A stretch of 54,054 bases of DNA, from the NCBI GenBank assembly GCA_019637105.1, contig JAHBWF010000037.1, forward strand, positions 1 to 54,054. Reading direction: 5' to 3'. Shown here piece after piece: positions 44,605-53,960 of this stretch. The notes under the pieces are model-generated. The model did no database searches and was not told the origin of the DNA. It saw nothing but the letters and a program-made list of their open reading frames with translations. Source of the stretch: Labilithrix sp. GTDB taxonomy: Bacteria; Myxococcota_A; Polyangia; Polyangiales; Polyangiaceae. Numbering within the stretch: the first letter of the stretch is position 1; the number at the start of each line of letters is the position of its first letter. A program made the position numbers and the translations under genes.

Positions 44605-46016
44605 CCCGGCACGTGCGCGGCGTCGGCCGCGTTGCACGCGCCCTGGATGATCGCGTACGAGAACGCGAACAGCAGCGTCAGGACGAAGAGGACGATCGTC
44701 ACGACGGCGACCGGGCTCGTCCCGTCCGCGCGAACGAACGGCCGGCGCGGCGCGCGCTCCGGCGGAAGCGTCCCCGGCGGCGGAGGGCTCGCCCCGTAGG
44801 GCACCATCGCGCCACGAAGACCGGGCGGCGCGGTCCCCGAGCGGCGGGCTGTGCGGCGGCGCCGTTCCGAGCGGCGGGCTCTCGGGCGGCGCCGTTCCGG
44901 CGCGGTCGACGGCGGGCTCGCGAGCACAGGCGCCGGCGTGACGAGCCCCGGAGGCCGCGCGCCGAGCGATGAACTCGCAGGCGCCGGGGCCCGTGCGCCG
45001 GGAACCCGTGACGCGACCGCAGGCGACGGCGCGACCGCGGAGGGCGCGACCGCGGGCGGCTTCACGGTCTTGCCGGCCGACGCGCTCGCGCGCGCCGCGA
45101 CGAGCGCGTCCCAGAGCTCCACGACCGACGCGAACCGGCTCCGCGGATCGACCGCGAGGGCGCGCTCGCAGACCGCCTCGATCTCGTCGGGGACGTTGGC
45201 GCCGCGGGAGCGCGGCGTCGGACGGCGAGCGGGATCGGTCGCCACCTTCATGATCCCGACGACGTCGCGATCGTCGACCGGGCTGCGATCGGTGAGCAGC
45301 TCCGTCAGGACGAGCGCGAGCGCGTAGACGTCCGTCGCGAGCCCCGTCGCGCCCCGCCGCGGCTCGAGCTGCTCCGGCGCCGCGTAGAGCCAGGTGAACG
45401 ACGCGAACGTCCCTTTCGTCCCGGCCGACTCGCCCTCCTGCATGATCTTGGCGATCCCGAAGTCGAGCACCTTCAGCCGCGGCCCGGGCCGCCCCGCCTG
45501 CGACGCGAGGAGGAAGACGTTGGCGGGCTTGACGTCGCGGTGCGCGACCTTCTGCCGGTGCGCGGCGGCGAGGCCGTCGACGATCGGCTCGAGGACGGCG
45601 AGGGCCTCGTCGAGCGACCTCCCGCGCGCCCCTCGCCGGCGGCGCTCGGCGAGGTCGTCGTCGAGCGAGCGGCCCTCCAGCCACTCGAGGATCATGAACG
45701 GCGCCCAGACGCCCGACGGCGTCGTCGCCGCGCCGAAATCGAGCGACCGGACGACGTGGAGCGACGACTGCGAGAGCGTGTAGAGCAGCCGCGCCTCGGC
45801 GCGGAACTTCTCGAGGACGAGCGCGTTGATCCGGGCGTCGCCGCCGTCGAGGCCCTTCAGGACCTTGATCGCGATCGGCTGGTCGAGCGAGAGGTGACGG
45901 CCGCGGTAGACGACGCCGAAGCCGCCCTCGCCGACGACGGCGTCGACGCGGTACTGCCCGTCGAGCAGCGTGCCCGAGAGCCCGAACGGGTCCTGGAGGA
46001 GGGCGCCCTGGTCCAC
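44601..46016 (-). CDS. Membrane-anchored Ser/Thr protein kinase
   Basis: The 471-residue protein has a full Hanks-type kinase domain (about 20-285): G-loop VGEGGFGVVY, K51 in IAIK, HRDVKPAN (159-166) and VLDFGIAK. LYAAPEQLEP is the APE region. A Pro/Ala-rich linker follows, with an Arg-rich patch. One transmembrane helix near the C-terminus (VAVVTIVLFVLTLLFAFSYAII) leaves a short tail outside. In the linker the other frame encodes repeats of GTAPPxSPPL, so a compensating slip there is possible. Such kinases are abundant in myxobacteria. It is divergent from a small lipoprotein gene. Confidence 0.92.
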   Translation of the reverse strand: MDQGALLQDPFGLSGTLLDGQYRVDAVVGEGGFGVVYRGRHLSLDQPIAIKVLKGLDGGDARINALVLEKFRAEARLLYTLSQSSLHVVRSLDFGAATTPSGVWAPFMILEWLEGRSLDDDLAERRRRGARGRSLDEALAVLEPIVDGLAAAHRQKVAHRDVKPANVFLLASQAGRPGPRLKVLDFGIAKIMQEGESAGTKGTFASFTWLYAAPEQLEPRRGATGLATDVYALALVLTELLTDRSPVDDRDVVGIMKVATDPARRPTPRSRGANVPDEIEAVCERALAVDPRSRFASVVELWDALVAARASASAGKTVKPPAVAPSAVAPSPAVASRVPGARAPAPASSSLGARPPGLVTPAPVLASPPSTAPERRRPRARRSERRRRTARRSGTAPPGLRGAMVPYGASPPPPGTLPPERAPRRPFVRADGTSPVAVVTIVLFVLTLLFAFSYAIIQGACNAADAAHVPG

Positions 46017-46151
46017 GCTCCTCTGTCTTAGCCCAGGCGGTCCGCCTCATCACCGGAAAGACGCGTAGATCATCGCCTTGGTGGGACGGCTTGCGGTACG
46101 CTGGCAGCCCGGCGCGCTGGTCAGCTCGACTGGCGGCGGTTTCGTCCCCCC

Positions 46152-46538
46152 ATGCGCAAGCTCGTCCTTGCTGCCACGCTCGTGGCGCCGCTCCTCGCTC
46201 TCGCCCCGGCGGGGTGCAAGCACCCGGGCTCGCAGAAGCTCGAGGGGCGCTGGAAGGGCCAGAAGGCCGAGGGCGTGCCGGAGACCGCGCAGATGTCGGC
46301 GGACGCCTTCGCGACGAACACCGAGATCATCGCGCAAGGCAACCAGATCGCCATCCAGACGCCGGCGGGGCGCAACCCCGCGGCGACCTACACGATCGAC
46401 AAAGAAGACGCGACCACGCTGGTCATCCACACCGACCGCGACGGCAGCGCGGAGACCTTCACGTTCAACGAGAAGGCCGACACGATGGTGTGGAAGATCG
46501 ACGCCCAGCGCTCGATCACGTTCAAGAAGGTCCAGTAG
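46152..46538 (+). CDS. Small lipoprotein
   Basis: The 128-residue protein has a lipobox ending LAPAGCKH. The mature part is a small beta-rich domain (KLEGRWKGQKAEGV, then NTEIIAQGNQIAIQTPAG and TTLVIHTDRDGSAETFTFNEKADTMVWKI). It is lipocalin- or DUF-like in strand pattern but not assigned. It is divergent from the kinase and converges on the repeat/PDZ protein. Confidence 0.7.
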   Translation: MRKLVLAATLVAPLLALAPAGCKHPGSQKLEGRWKGQKAEGVPETAQMSADAFATNTEIIAQGNQIAIQTPAGRNPAATYTIDKEDATTLVIHTDRDGSAETFTFNEKADTMVWKIDAQRSITFKKVQ

Positions 46539-46584
46539 GGCGGAGCCGCCTCCGCGCGGCGCCCGGCGGCGCGAGGACGTCACC

Positions 46585-49551
46585 TCAGCGGCGCACCGCC
46601 TCGCGCGCGACGCGGAGCGGGACCACGCGCTCACCGCGCCGGACGCGCACCAGGACGTCGTCGTGCACCGGGCCGGAGAGACGCGCGCGCGCCTCGACGA
46701 TCGATCCGACCTTCGCGCCGCCCACCTCGGTGATGACGTCGCCCGCGACGAGGCCGCCACGCTCCGCCTCGCTCCCCTCCGAGACCGCGACGACGACGAC
46801 CTCCGGCCCCTCGAGGCCGGCGGCGGTCTCGCCGAGCGTGATCGCGACGCCGCCGGTCGCGATCGGCTCCTTCGAGGCCGCTTCGCCGCGCGCGAGGACG
46901 AGCTTCACGTCGCTCGTCGTCCGGCCGGCGCGGACGACGACGTCGGCGCGCCGCGTACGGCCCACGTCCGCGGCGTACGCCTCGAGCGTGACGCTCCCCT
47001 CGCCCAGCTCCCCGAGGCGGAAGCGCCCCTTGCCGTCGGTCACGGCCATGCCGACCGGCGCGGCGCCGACCGGCAGGTACGTCGGCACGGCGTCCTTGGC
47101 CACGCGCGCGCCGGGGATCGGATCGCCGCGCCCGTCGACGACGACGCCCTCGACGACGCCTTCGTCGACGAGCTCGAAGCGCGGCACCTCGGTCGCCCGG
47201 CGGCCGCCGCTGTCCTCGATCACGATGGCGCGCTCGGCGGGCGCGCGGCCCGGCATGCGCACGCGGAGGCGCGCGGCGCCCGGCGCGACGTCGCCGAACG
47301 TGAAGGCGCCGTCGCGGTTCGCGCGCGCGTGACGGACGCCGGCCTCGGTCTGGAGCGTCACCTCGGCGCCGGAGAGCGGCTCGCGGCGGCGCGTCGTGAC
47401 CTCGCCGGTCACGCTCTCCGCCGGCGCGAGCGCCACGACGAGCTCGGGCATCTCCGGCGTGGTCACGACGACGCGCGCGGCCCGCCCCGGCGCGTGGACC
47501 TCGACGCGCGCGGCGATGCCCCGCGCCCCCGCGAGCTCCGCCCGCCCGCGAGCGTCGCTGAACGCCGTCGCGCGCAGCGCCTCCCCCGGCTCGAGGCTCA
47601 CCGCCGAGATCTGCGCCGCCTCGACGCCGCCGCCGCGGTGATCGGTCACCCGCACCGGCAGCGCGGGCCGCGGCTCGGGCAGCGTGATCTCGATCGACCT
47701 CTTCCCGGCCTCCGGGACCGTCACCTCGACGCGCGCCGCGATCGTCGTCGGATCCTCGTCGCGCGCCACGAGGATCGTCACGGCGTCCGGGAGCGCGGCG
47801 AACGCGAACGAGCCGTCGGTCCCGCTCCGCGTCATGTGCTCGAGCGAGCCGCGGGTCGCGAGGGCGGTGACGTGCGCGCCGGAGACCGGCCGGCCCCGCG
47901 CGTCGACGACGCGGCCCTCGAGGTCGCCGCCGCGCCGGAGCACGACGTCGACCCGCGCCTCCTTGTCCGACTCGAGGACGACGATCTCGCTCATCGCCTC
48001 GACGTACTGGGGATGATGCACGAGCGCGCGGACGCGGCCCGGCGTGATCGGCGCCGCCCGGAACGCGCCGTCGCGCCCCGTGACCCACGGATCGGCCCGC
48101 GCCGCGCCGGCCGCCGCCGGGGCCGCGCTCCCGCCGAACGAGAGCCCGACGAGCGGGCCGTGCGGGATCGCGGGGACCGGTCCGGGCACCACGCCGAGCT
48201 CGCCGGCCGGGACGAGCGGCGACGGCCCCTTGAGCTGCGCCGTGAAGTGCGCCTCGCGGAACGACCAGCGCGACGGATCCTCGTCGATCGGCATGCCCTC
48301 GAGGTCGGTGCCGACGACGCGGATCGTCGCGCCGTCGACGGCGTAGCCGCGCGCGTCGCTGACCTTCCCGATCAGCACGCCGCCGCGCGCGAGCGCGATC
48401 TTCACCTCGGACGACGTCGCCTCGTCGAGGGACATCGCCGCCCTCGGGACGAAGCCCTCGGCGCGCGCCGAGAGCGTCGCGGGTCCGCGCGCGATCGGGC
48501 CGAGCACGACGCGCCCGCGCTTGTCGGTGACGCCGTCGCTCGGGAACGGCGAGAGGCCGCCCTCGGCGAGCGTCACGCGCGCGTCGCGCACGTCGTCGTC
48601 GGTCGCCGCGTCGACGACGTGCGCGGTGACCATCACGCCCGGGGCGAGCGGGAGCCGCACGGCGCGCTCCTCGCCCTTCGCGAGGACGACGCCGAGCTCG
48701 ATCGGCGAGACGCGCGCGCCGTTCACGGCGCGGAGCGCGTAGCTCCCGCTGTCGAGGCCGGCGATGCGCACCTTGCCGTCCTCGCCGGCCTCCGTGACGC
48801 GCACGGCGCCGAGCCCGGGCGAGCCGACGAGGACGCGCGACGCGGGCGCCGGCGCGCCGTCCTCGCCGACGACCTCGACGAGCAGCGCGCCCTGCTTCCC
48901 GAGGACGACGACGAGCGGCGTCCCCTCGGGCACGCGCCGGCGGGTCACCTCCTCGAAGCCGGGCGCGCGCGCGATCACCGTGTACGGCCCCTCGCCGAGG
49001 CGGCCCACGCGCGCCCGACCGCCCGCGCCCGCGCGCGCGCCGACGGGGAACGGATCGGGCCCGCGGACCTCGATCTCCGCGCCCACCAGAGGCGCGCCCG
49101 CCTCGTCCTTCACCTCGACGTCGAGCGTGTGCTCGGGGCCGAGCTCGAGATCGAGCCGCCGCGCGCCGGCGACGATGACCACCATCTGCGACGCGCGGGC
49201 CCGCCCGGGCGCCTCGGCGACGATCCAGTGCTCGGCCTGCGGCAAGTCGCGGAGGGTCGCGCGCCCGTCGCGATCGGTCTCGGCTTCGCCCGCGGCGTGG
49301 GCGCGGCCGTCGAGGATCGCGAAGGCGCGGACGCGCGCCCCCGAGGGCGGGACGAGGAGCGGGCCGCCCTCGTCCTTCACGCGGACGACGACGTCGAGGA
49401 TCCCGTCGCGACCGACGATCTCCCTGGGCACGGCCGGCGCCACCAGGTCCACCGCGGTCGCGCGGAGCGCCGACCCGGGCCAGCTCGCCACGAAGACCAG
49501 GCCGACGAGGGCCAGGATCAGGGCGCGGAGGCGAGGGAGACGCGGGAGCAT
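46585..49551 (-). CDS. Exported protein with many carboxypeptidase-regulatory-like repeats and a C-terminal PDZ domain
   Basis: The 988-residue protein starts at the ATG at 49551, followed by a signal or anchor helix (ALILALVGLVFVASWPGSAL). At least seven carboxypeptidase-regulatory-like (transthyretin-type beta-sandwich) units follow. They are marked by the G-x-V-x-D-x-x-G-x-P[VI]-x-G-A-x-V pattern, for example VEVKDEAGAPLVGAEIEV, LEGRVVDARGRPVSGAHV and VEGVVVDGRGDPIPGARV. The last 95 residues form a PDZ domain (EVVVVAVSEGSEAERGGLVAGDVITEVGG). It is probably a surface or periplasmic scaffold. No catalytic motif is seen. Confidence 0.82.
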   Translation of the reverse strand: MLPRLPRLRALILALVGLVFVASWPGSALRATAVDLVAPAVPREIVGRDGILDVVVRVKDEGGPLLVPPSGARVRAFAILDGRAHAAGEAETDRDGRATLRDLPQAEHWIVAEAPGRARASQMVVIVAGARRLDLELGPEHTLDVEVKDEAGAPLVGAEIEVRGPDPFPVGARAGAGGRARVGRLGEGPYTVIARAPGFEEVTRRRVPEGTPLVVVLGKQGALLVEVVGEDGAPAPASRVLVGSPGLGAVRVTEAGEDGKVRIAGLDSGSYALRAVNGARVSPIELGVVLAKGEERAVRLPLAPGVMVTAHVVDAATDDDVRDARVTLAEGGLSPFPSDGVTDKRGRVVLGPIARGPATLSARAEGFVPRAAMSLDEATSSEVKIALARGGVLIGKVSDARGYAVDGATIRVVGTDLEGMPIDEDPSRWSFREAHFTAQLKGPSPLVPAGELGVVPGPVPAIPHGPLVGLSFGGSAAPAAAGAARADPWVTGRDGAFRAAPITPGRVRALVHHPQYVEAMSEIVVLESDKEARVDVVLRRGGDLEGRVVDARGRPVSGAHVTALATRGSLEHMTRSGTDGSFAFAALPDAVTILVARDEDPTTIAARVEVTVPEAGKRSIEITLPEPRPALPVRVTDHRGGGVEAAQISAVSLEPGEALRATAFSDARGRAELAGARGIAARVEVHAPGRAARVVVTTPEMPELVVALAPAESVTGEVTTRRREPLSGAEVTLQTEAGVRHARANRDGAFTFGDVAPGAARLRVRMPGRAPAERAIVIEDSGGRRATEVPRFELVDEGVVEGVVVDGRGDPIPGARVAKDAVPTYLPVGAAPVGMAVTDGKGRFRLGELGEGSVTLEAYAADVGRTRRADVVVRAGRTTSDVKLVLARGEAASKEPIATGGVAITLGETAAGLEGPEVVVVAVSEGSEAERGGLVAGDVITEVGGAKVGSIVEARARLSGPVHDDVLVRVRRGERVVPLRVAREAVRR

Positions 49552-49639
49552 CGCGGCGCGGTAACGAGAGCACAACAAGAACGGCGCTCCCTAGCTTCCG
49601 TTATGTCGCCTCCGCTCACGGTTCTGCTACTTTTTCGAG

Positions 49640-50812
49640 GTGGCGCGCGCGAGCAGGTTCGGGAGTGGGCTCGGGGCGCTCGCGCTGGCCGTCTCGCTCG
49701 GCGCCGGCTGCGGCACCGAGCGCCCGCCGGTCACCGGTGACGGCCCCGGGGTGGGCGTCGGCGTGGGGAGCGGCGAGGTCTTCAACCCGGACGCCGGCAG
49801 CGTCGCGCCGCCCGGGTGCGGCACGCAGCCGGACGGGTCGCAGTGCGACTGCCTCGACGTCCCGCTCTTCGTCGATCCTCCGACGATCTATTTCGTGCTC
49901 GACCGCTCGGGCAGCATGGGCGTCGCGGACAAGTGGACCAAAGTCCGCGTCACGGTCGCCAAGATCATGCGCAGCCTCGGGCCGCGCGCCGCGTTCGGCG
50001 CCGCGATGTTCCCCGCCCCGAGCGGGGACGACGTCTGCGCGCCCGGGACCGAGATCATGTCCGTCCGCGCCGGCGACGCGCCGTCCTCCGGCGTCGACGG
50101 GCCGACGACGACGGCGCTCCTCGCCGCGACGCGCGTGACGCCGAGCGGCGGGACGCCCACCGGGCCGACGCTCGCGCAGCTCGAGCCTCGGCTCGCCGGC
50201 GTCGCGGGCCGCAGGTTCGTCGTCCTCGCCACCGACGGCGCACCGAACTGCAACACGAACGCCGGCTGCGGGTACGACGCCTGTCAGCTCAACATCGAGG
50301 GCTGGCCGGGGTGCCCGAAGGAGGGACCGCGCAACTGCTGCGAGTACCCCGACGGCTACAGCGAGAACTGCACCGACGCGAGCTCGACGCTCGGGGCGAT
50401 CAGCGCGCTCCGGGCGCGCGGCGTCCCGGTCTACGTCGTCGGGCTCCCCGGGGCGGACGCCTACGCGTCGCTCCTCGACGAGATGGCGACCGCGGGCGGC
50501 ACGGCGCTCCCGACGAGCCCGCGTTACTTCGCCGTGAACGCCGCGAGCGAGGACGTGATGCTCACCGCGCTCAAGAAGGTGGCGGCGCAGATCACGGGGA
50601 CGTGCACCTTCGACCTCAAGGAGGCGCCGGCGGACGCGTCGCTCGTCAACGTCTACATGGACGACGTCGTGCTCCCCTACGAGCCCGTCGACGGCTGGAC
50701 GATCTCCGGCAAGACCGTCACGCTCGTCGGCGCCGCGTGCGAGCGCGTCAAGAACGGCGACGTCCTCGACGTCCGCATCATCGCCGGCTGCCCGCGCATC
50801 GAGCCGCGCTGA
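49640..50812 (+). CDS. Lipoprotein with VWA domain
   Basis: The start is a GTG. The 390-residue protein has a lipobox (AVSLGAGCGT) and a Cys-rich segment (GCGTQPDGSQCDCLDV), then a von Willebrand A domain from about residue 82. IYFVLDRSGSMG carries the MIDAS DxSxS metal site and VVLATDGAPNC the later Asp. A cysteine-rich insert (CGYDACQLNIEGWPGCP, NCCEYPDGYSENC) is typical of myxobacterial VWA lipoproteins. It probably binds a metal-dependent protein ligand at the surface. It converges on the HELAH peptidase. Confidence 0.85.
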   Translation: MARASRFGSGLGALALAVSLGAGCGTERPPVTGDGPGVGVGVGSGEVFNPDAGSVAPPGCGTQPDGSQCDCLDVPLFVDPPTIYFVLDRSGSMGVADKWTKVRVTVAKIMRSLGPRAAFGAAMFPAPSGDDVCAPGTEIMSVRAGDAPSSGVDGPTTTALLAATRVTPSGGTPTGPTLAQLEPRLAGVAGRRFVVLATDGAPNCNTNAGCGYDACQLNIEGWPGCPKEGPRNCCEYPDGYSENCTDASSTLGAISALRARGVPVYVVGLPGADAYASLLDEMATAGGTALPTSPRYFAVNAASEDVMLTALKKVAAQITGTCTFDLKEAPADASLVNVYMDDVVLPYEPVDGWTISGKTVTLVGAACERVKNGDVLDVRIIAGCPRIEPR

Positions 50813-50836
50813 TCGCGCCGCGAGGGCGCGCGGCGG

Positions 50837-52036
50837 TCAGTGGAGCGTGTGCCAGCCGCCGTTGCGCTCGATCTTGACGGAGACGCCGGCCCGGGTCCCC
50901 GCGGGCGTGAAGACCGGGAGGAGCGGCCCGCCAGCCTCGGAGGCCCCGGCGTGCTCGGCGGCGAGCTTGGCCGCGATGCGCGCGTCCTCGATGGCCTCCT
51001 CGCGCTCCCAGCGGGCGAGGATCGCCTTCGAGCGGCGCCGGCGGCGGACGTAGGCGGCGACGAGCACGCCGACGACGAGCATCCAGACGAGCCCGCCGCC
51101 CGTGAGGACGGGGATGACGGAGAAGCGGCGCTCGAGATCCCCGCGCCACTCGAACTCGAGGCGCCGGAGATCGCTCCCGTACGCTTCGGCGATCGCGCGG
51201 TCGAAGGCCTGCCCCTCGCGCACGCGGCCGATCATCGCGGCGAAGCGAAGCCGGTCCGACTTGCGGGTGAGGAACCGCATGAAGTCGGCGCTCTCCGCGT
51301 AGGCGATGCTCACCTCGAAGTTGTCGCGCGGGAAGCTTCGATCGAGATCCGACAGCGGGATCAGCGTGCCCGAGAGCGTCGCGCTCCAGAGGGTCTGCAG
51401 GCGGGCGGCCGCGCGCTCGCCGGAGAGCGAGATCGCGAGGCCCTCGTTGAACCAGACGGGGACGTGCTTGCCCTGGACGGCGTCCTCGAGCGCGACGTGC
51501 GCGAGCTCGTGCCGGAAGACCTCGTCGAGGTCCACCGCCTCGGCGCCGCGCGGCTGCAGCATGCTGAGCAGGACGAGGTGCAGGCCGTGGTACGCGACGC
51601 CGCTCGCGTACGGAGGCGGCGGCGCGTCGGCCGGCGCGAGGCGCGCCATGTCCGACACCGTCGGCGCGACGCGCACTGTGACGCGGGTGAGGACCGGCTG
51701 CCCCAACGCGCTCGTGAGCTCGGCCTTGATCGCGCCGGCGTCCTGGATGAGGGAGGCGACGCGCTCGCCGGCCTCCGGCGGGTACGAGAGCTCCAGCCAG
51801 CCGAGGTCCTTCGTGACGTAGGAAGACGGCACGGGCGGGATCGCCGCGTGCGCCGTCGGCAGGATGACGGGGACGTCGTGCGGGACGACGAGCGGCGGGC
51901 CGTGCGCGTCGTCGCTCCCCGGCGCGCCGGCGGGGAGATCGCCGATCTCGGCCGGCCTCGCCGACGCAGACAGGCTCCCGAAGCTCAACGCGAGCGCGGT
52001 CAGGAGCGTGAGCAGGAAGCGGGACCAGCGGGACAT
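50837..52036 (-). CDS. Membrane-anchored metallopeptidase of the peptidase MA family (gluzincin)
   Basis: The 399-residue protein has a signal sequence (FLLTLLTALALSFGSLSASA) and zinc motif H176-E-L-A-H180, with third ligand E198 in VPVWFNEGLAI. This is the HExxH-x17-E pattern of the peptidase MA family (pfam13485), a thermolysin-like group. A transmembrane helix near residue 325 (VLTGGGLVWMLVVGVLVAAYV) is followed by a basic, helical C-terminal tail. The peptidase domain lies outside the cytoplasm. It is followed on the transcript side by none and preceded by the membrane-protein gene 50 bases away. Confidence 0.88.
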   Translation of the reverse strand: MSRWSRFLLTLLTALALSFGSLSASARPAEIGDLPAGAPGSDDAHGPPLVVPHDVPVILPTAHAAIPPVPSSYVTKDLGWLELSYPPEAGERVASLIQDAGAIKAELTSALGQPVLTRVTVRVAPTVSDMARLAPADAPPPPYASGVAYHGLHLVLLSMLQPRGAEAVDLDEVFRHELAHVALEDAVQGKHVPVWFNEGLAISLSGERAAARLQTLWSATLSGTLIPLSDLDRSFPRDNFEVSIAYAESADFMRFLTRKSDRLRFAAMIGRVREGQAFDRAIAEAYGSDLRRLEFEWRGDLERRFSVIPVLTGGGLVWMLVVGVLVAAYVRRRRRSKAILARWEREEAIEDARIAAKLAAEHAGASEAGGPLLPVFTPAGTRAGVSVKIERNGGWHTLH

Positions 52037-52086
52037 CGTGAGCGGTTCGATGCCGGAGCTTCTCCGGCGGGGTCGGCGCCTCGACC

Positions 52087-52980
52087 TCAGCGAGGGACCC
52101 GCATCTGAAGATGGATCGGGTCGTCGCTCGTGTCCTGTGAGGCGAAGAAAAAGAAGCCGCCGAGCAGCACCGCGGCGCCCACAGCGCCCCAGAGCCACGG
52201 CGATCGGTAGAACGGCTGACTCTCCTTTCCTTCGGACGGGAGCTTGGGCGGAGGCGCCTGGAGCTGAGCCGTCGTTGGGGTCGTCGCCCGGGGCGGCGGG
52301 AACCGACCGGAGAGCGACGTCACCGTGCCGCGCCACCCGAGCTCGTCGGGCTCGTAGCGCGCTGCGTCGAACTCGCCGGAGTCCGCGAGGAAGAGCCGCG
52401 CGCGGATCCGGGGCGACTCCGGGGCGGGACGCGCGCCCGCGTCCTCCGACGTCGACGTCGACGCCGCGCTCGGCGCGGCGGCCGGCGCGCCTCCGTCCGG
52501 TTGCTCCGCCGCGGCCGCCGGCTCGCCCGCGCCCTCGGGGAGCGCGGGCGGAGGCGCCTCGACCGGCGCGCGGCTCACGACGAGCAGCGCCTGGACGCCG
52601 ATCTGCTGCGCGATGCTCGCGAGGAGACGACGGCTCGCGGCGTCTTCACCGGACACGCCCGCGCGGAGCTCCGCGAGCTCACGGATCTCCTTCGTCGCCG
52701 AAGGCGGCGCGGGATCTCCCGCGAGGACGCGCGCGCGGAGCTCGTCGAGGCGCCGCGGCCGGAGCGAGCTCGCGTAGACGGCCCGCGCGAGGGTGAACGC
52801 GTCGTCGCGGACGGCGACGCCGCCGACGACGGCGACGCCTTGCGCGGCCTGCGTCGACGGGGTCGCGGCGGCCCCGGCGCGAGGCGCGCTCGGTGGATCC
52901 GGCTGCGCGTCCGCGACGGTCGCCGTCGCCAGGACCGCGAGCAAGACGAGAAGCGAGCGCGCTCGACGAAGGGCAGTCAC
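52087..52980 (-). CDS. Exported protein with one C-terminal transmembrane helix
   Basis: The GTG at 52980 gives a signal peptide (SLLVLLAVLATATVADAQP) and 297 residues. The middle has an Ala/Leu-rich helical domain (ELAELRAGVSGEDAASRRLLASIAQQIGVQALLVVSR). A Pro/Ala/Ser linker and a small beta segment (RARLFLADSGEFDAARYEPDELGWRGTV) follow. A C-terminal helix (SPWLWGAVGAAVLLGGFFFFA) precedes a short tail. The single C-terminal helix suggests membrane anchoring with the domain outside. It lies 50 bases before the metallopeptidase gene, probably in the same operon. No family was recognised. Confidence 0.65.
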   Translation of the reverse strand: MTALRRARSLLVLLAVLATATVADAQPDPPSAPRAGAAATPSTQAAQGVAVVGGVAVRDDAFTLARAVYASSLRPRRLDELRARVLAGDPAPPSATKEIRELAELRAGVSGEDAASRRLLASIAQQIGVQALLVVSRAPVEAPPPALPEGAGEPAAAAEQPDGGAPAAAPSAASTSTSEDAGARPAPESPRIRARLFLADSGEFDAARYEPDELGWRGTVTSLSGRFPPPRATTPTTAQLQAPPPKLPSEGKESQPFYRSPWLWGAVGAAVLLGGFFFFASQDTSDDPIHLQMRVPR

Positions 52981-53156
52981 CGGCGGCGCCAGTCTAGGCC
53001 GACTCCTCGCCCGGTCAACCGGCAGGCGCTCCGGCTCGGCTCTTCGGCTCTTGCCCCGGTCGCCGCGCCGCGGGCCATCGCGGCGAAGACGACGCGGGCG
53101 TCGCCCGGCGCGCCGCGCGCGCTTCGTCGGCGCGCCGCGCGGACGGCCGTCCGGAG

Positions 53157-53960
53157 TCACGAGCCGAAGAGCCCGACGACGAAGGCGTGCACGGGCGCCC
53201 GCTCCGGGAGCGCCTGCATGAGCTTCGGATCGAAGCGGAGGGTCGTCAGCCCGATCATGATCACGAGGATCGCGAGGGGCGCGCCGGCGATCGCCAGCGG
53301 CCGCCAGCGGCCGAACGCGCGCGACGAGGCGATGACCGTCGCCACCGCGAAGGCGAGCGCGTCGACCAGCGCGGCCGCGGTGTGCATCCCCTCGGCCCGC
53401 GAGGTGCGGATCCCGACGAGCAGGACGCCGAGGAACGCCGAGCCTCCGGCGATGGCGAGCCCCAGCTTCTGGAGGCTCGCGCCGCCGCGCGCGAGCATCG
53501 TCGTCGTCCGCCGCGCGAAGAGGGCCACGACGACGCCGCTGCCGACGGCGAACGCCGCGAACGTGACGCCCGCGAGCGCGTGGTGATGCGTCGTCTTGCT
53601 GAGCAGCGCGCCGAAGAGCGAGAGCAGCCCGAGCTCGATCACGCTCCACCAGAGCACGCTCATCGCGAGGAGCGGCGCGCGATCCCCGACGAGCAGCCGG
53701 AGGCCGACGCGCGCCCGCCGGAGGACCGCGACGGCCGCGACGGCGAGCGGGGTGGAGACGGCCGAGAGCACGACCCACTGCTCGAGCACGCGCACCGCCG
53801 AGCCCTCGCCCCCCGTGCGCAGGGACGCCGGGAGCGACGACGCGATCGCCGCCGCGACGCCCCCCGCGACGATGAAGCCCAGGCGCGCCGGCAGCGACGC
53901 GTCGTCGCCGTCGGGCTCCGGCTCGCGGGCGAGGTCGATCGGCGACGGCGGACCGGTCAT
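53157..53960 (-). CDS. Polytopic membrane protein
   Basis: The 267-residue protein has about seven hydrophobic helices separated by short basic loops. These include FIVAGGVAAAIASSL, VVLSAVSTPLAVAAVAVL, LAMSVLWWSVIELGLLSLFGALL, ALAGVTFAAFAVGSGVVVALF and LAIAGAPLAILVIMIGLTTL. The N-terminal 25 residues are acidic and cytoplasmic. No transporter or enzyme motif was recognised. It is transcribed toward the exported-protein/peptidase pair, with a 176-base gap. Nothing further is seen in 53961-54054. Confidence 0.7.
   Translation of the reverse strand: MTGPPSPIDLAREPEPDGDDASLPARLGFIVAGGVAAAIASSLPASLRTGGEGSAVRVLEQWVVLSAVSTPLAVAAVAVLRRARVGLRLLVGDRAPLLAMSVLWWSVIELGLLSLFGALLSKTTHHHALAGVTFAAFAVGSGVVVALFARRTTTMLARGGASLQKLGLAIAGGSAFLGVLLVGIRTSRAEGMHTAAALVDALAFAVATVIASSRAFGRWRPLAIAGAPLAILVIMIGLTTLRFDPKLMQALPERAPVHAFVVGLFGS

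Noticed and set aside
46078-49740. 1220-codon plus-strand frame opposite the PDZ/repeat protein
   Set aside because: Antisense shadow rich in Arg, His and Asp; the minus frame has signal peptide, repeats and PDZ.
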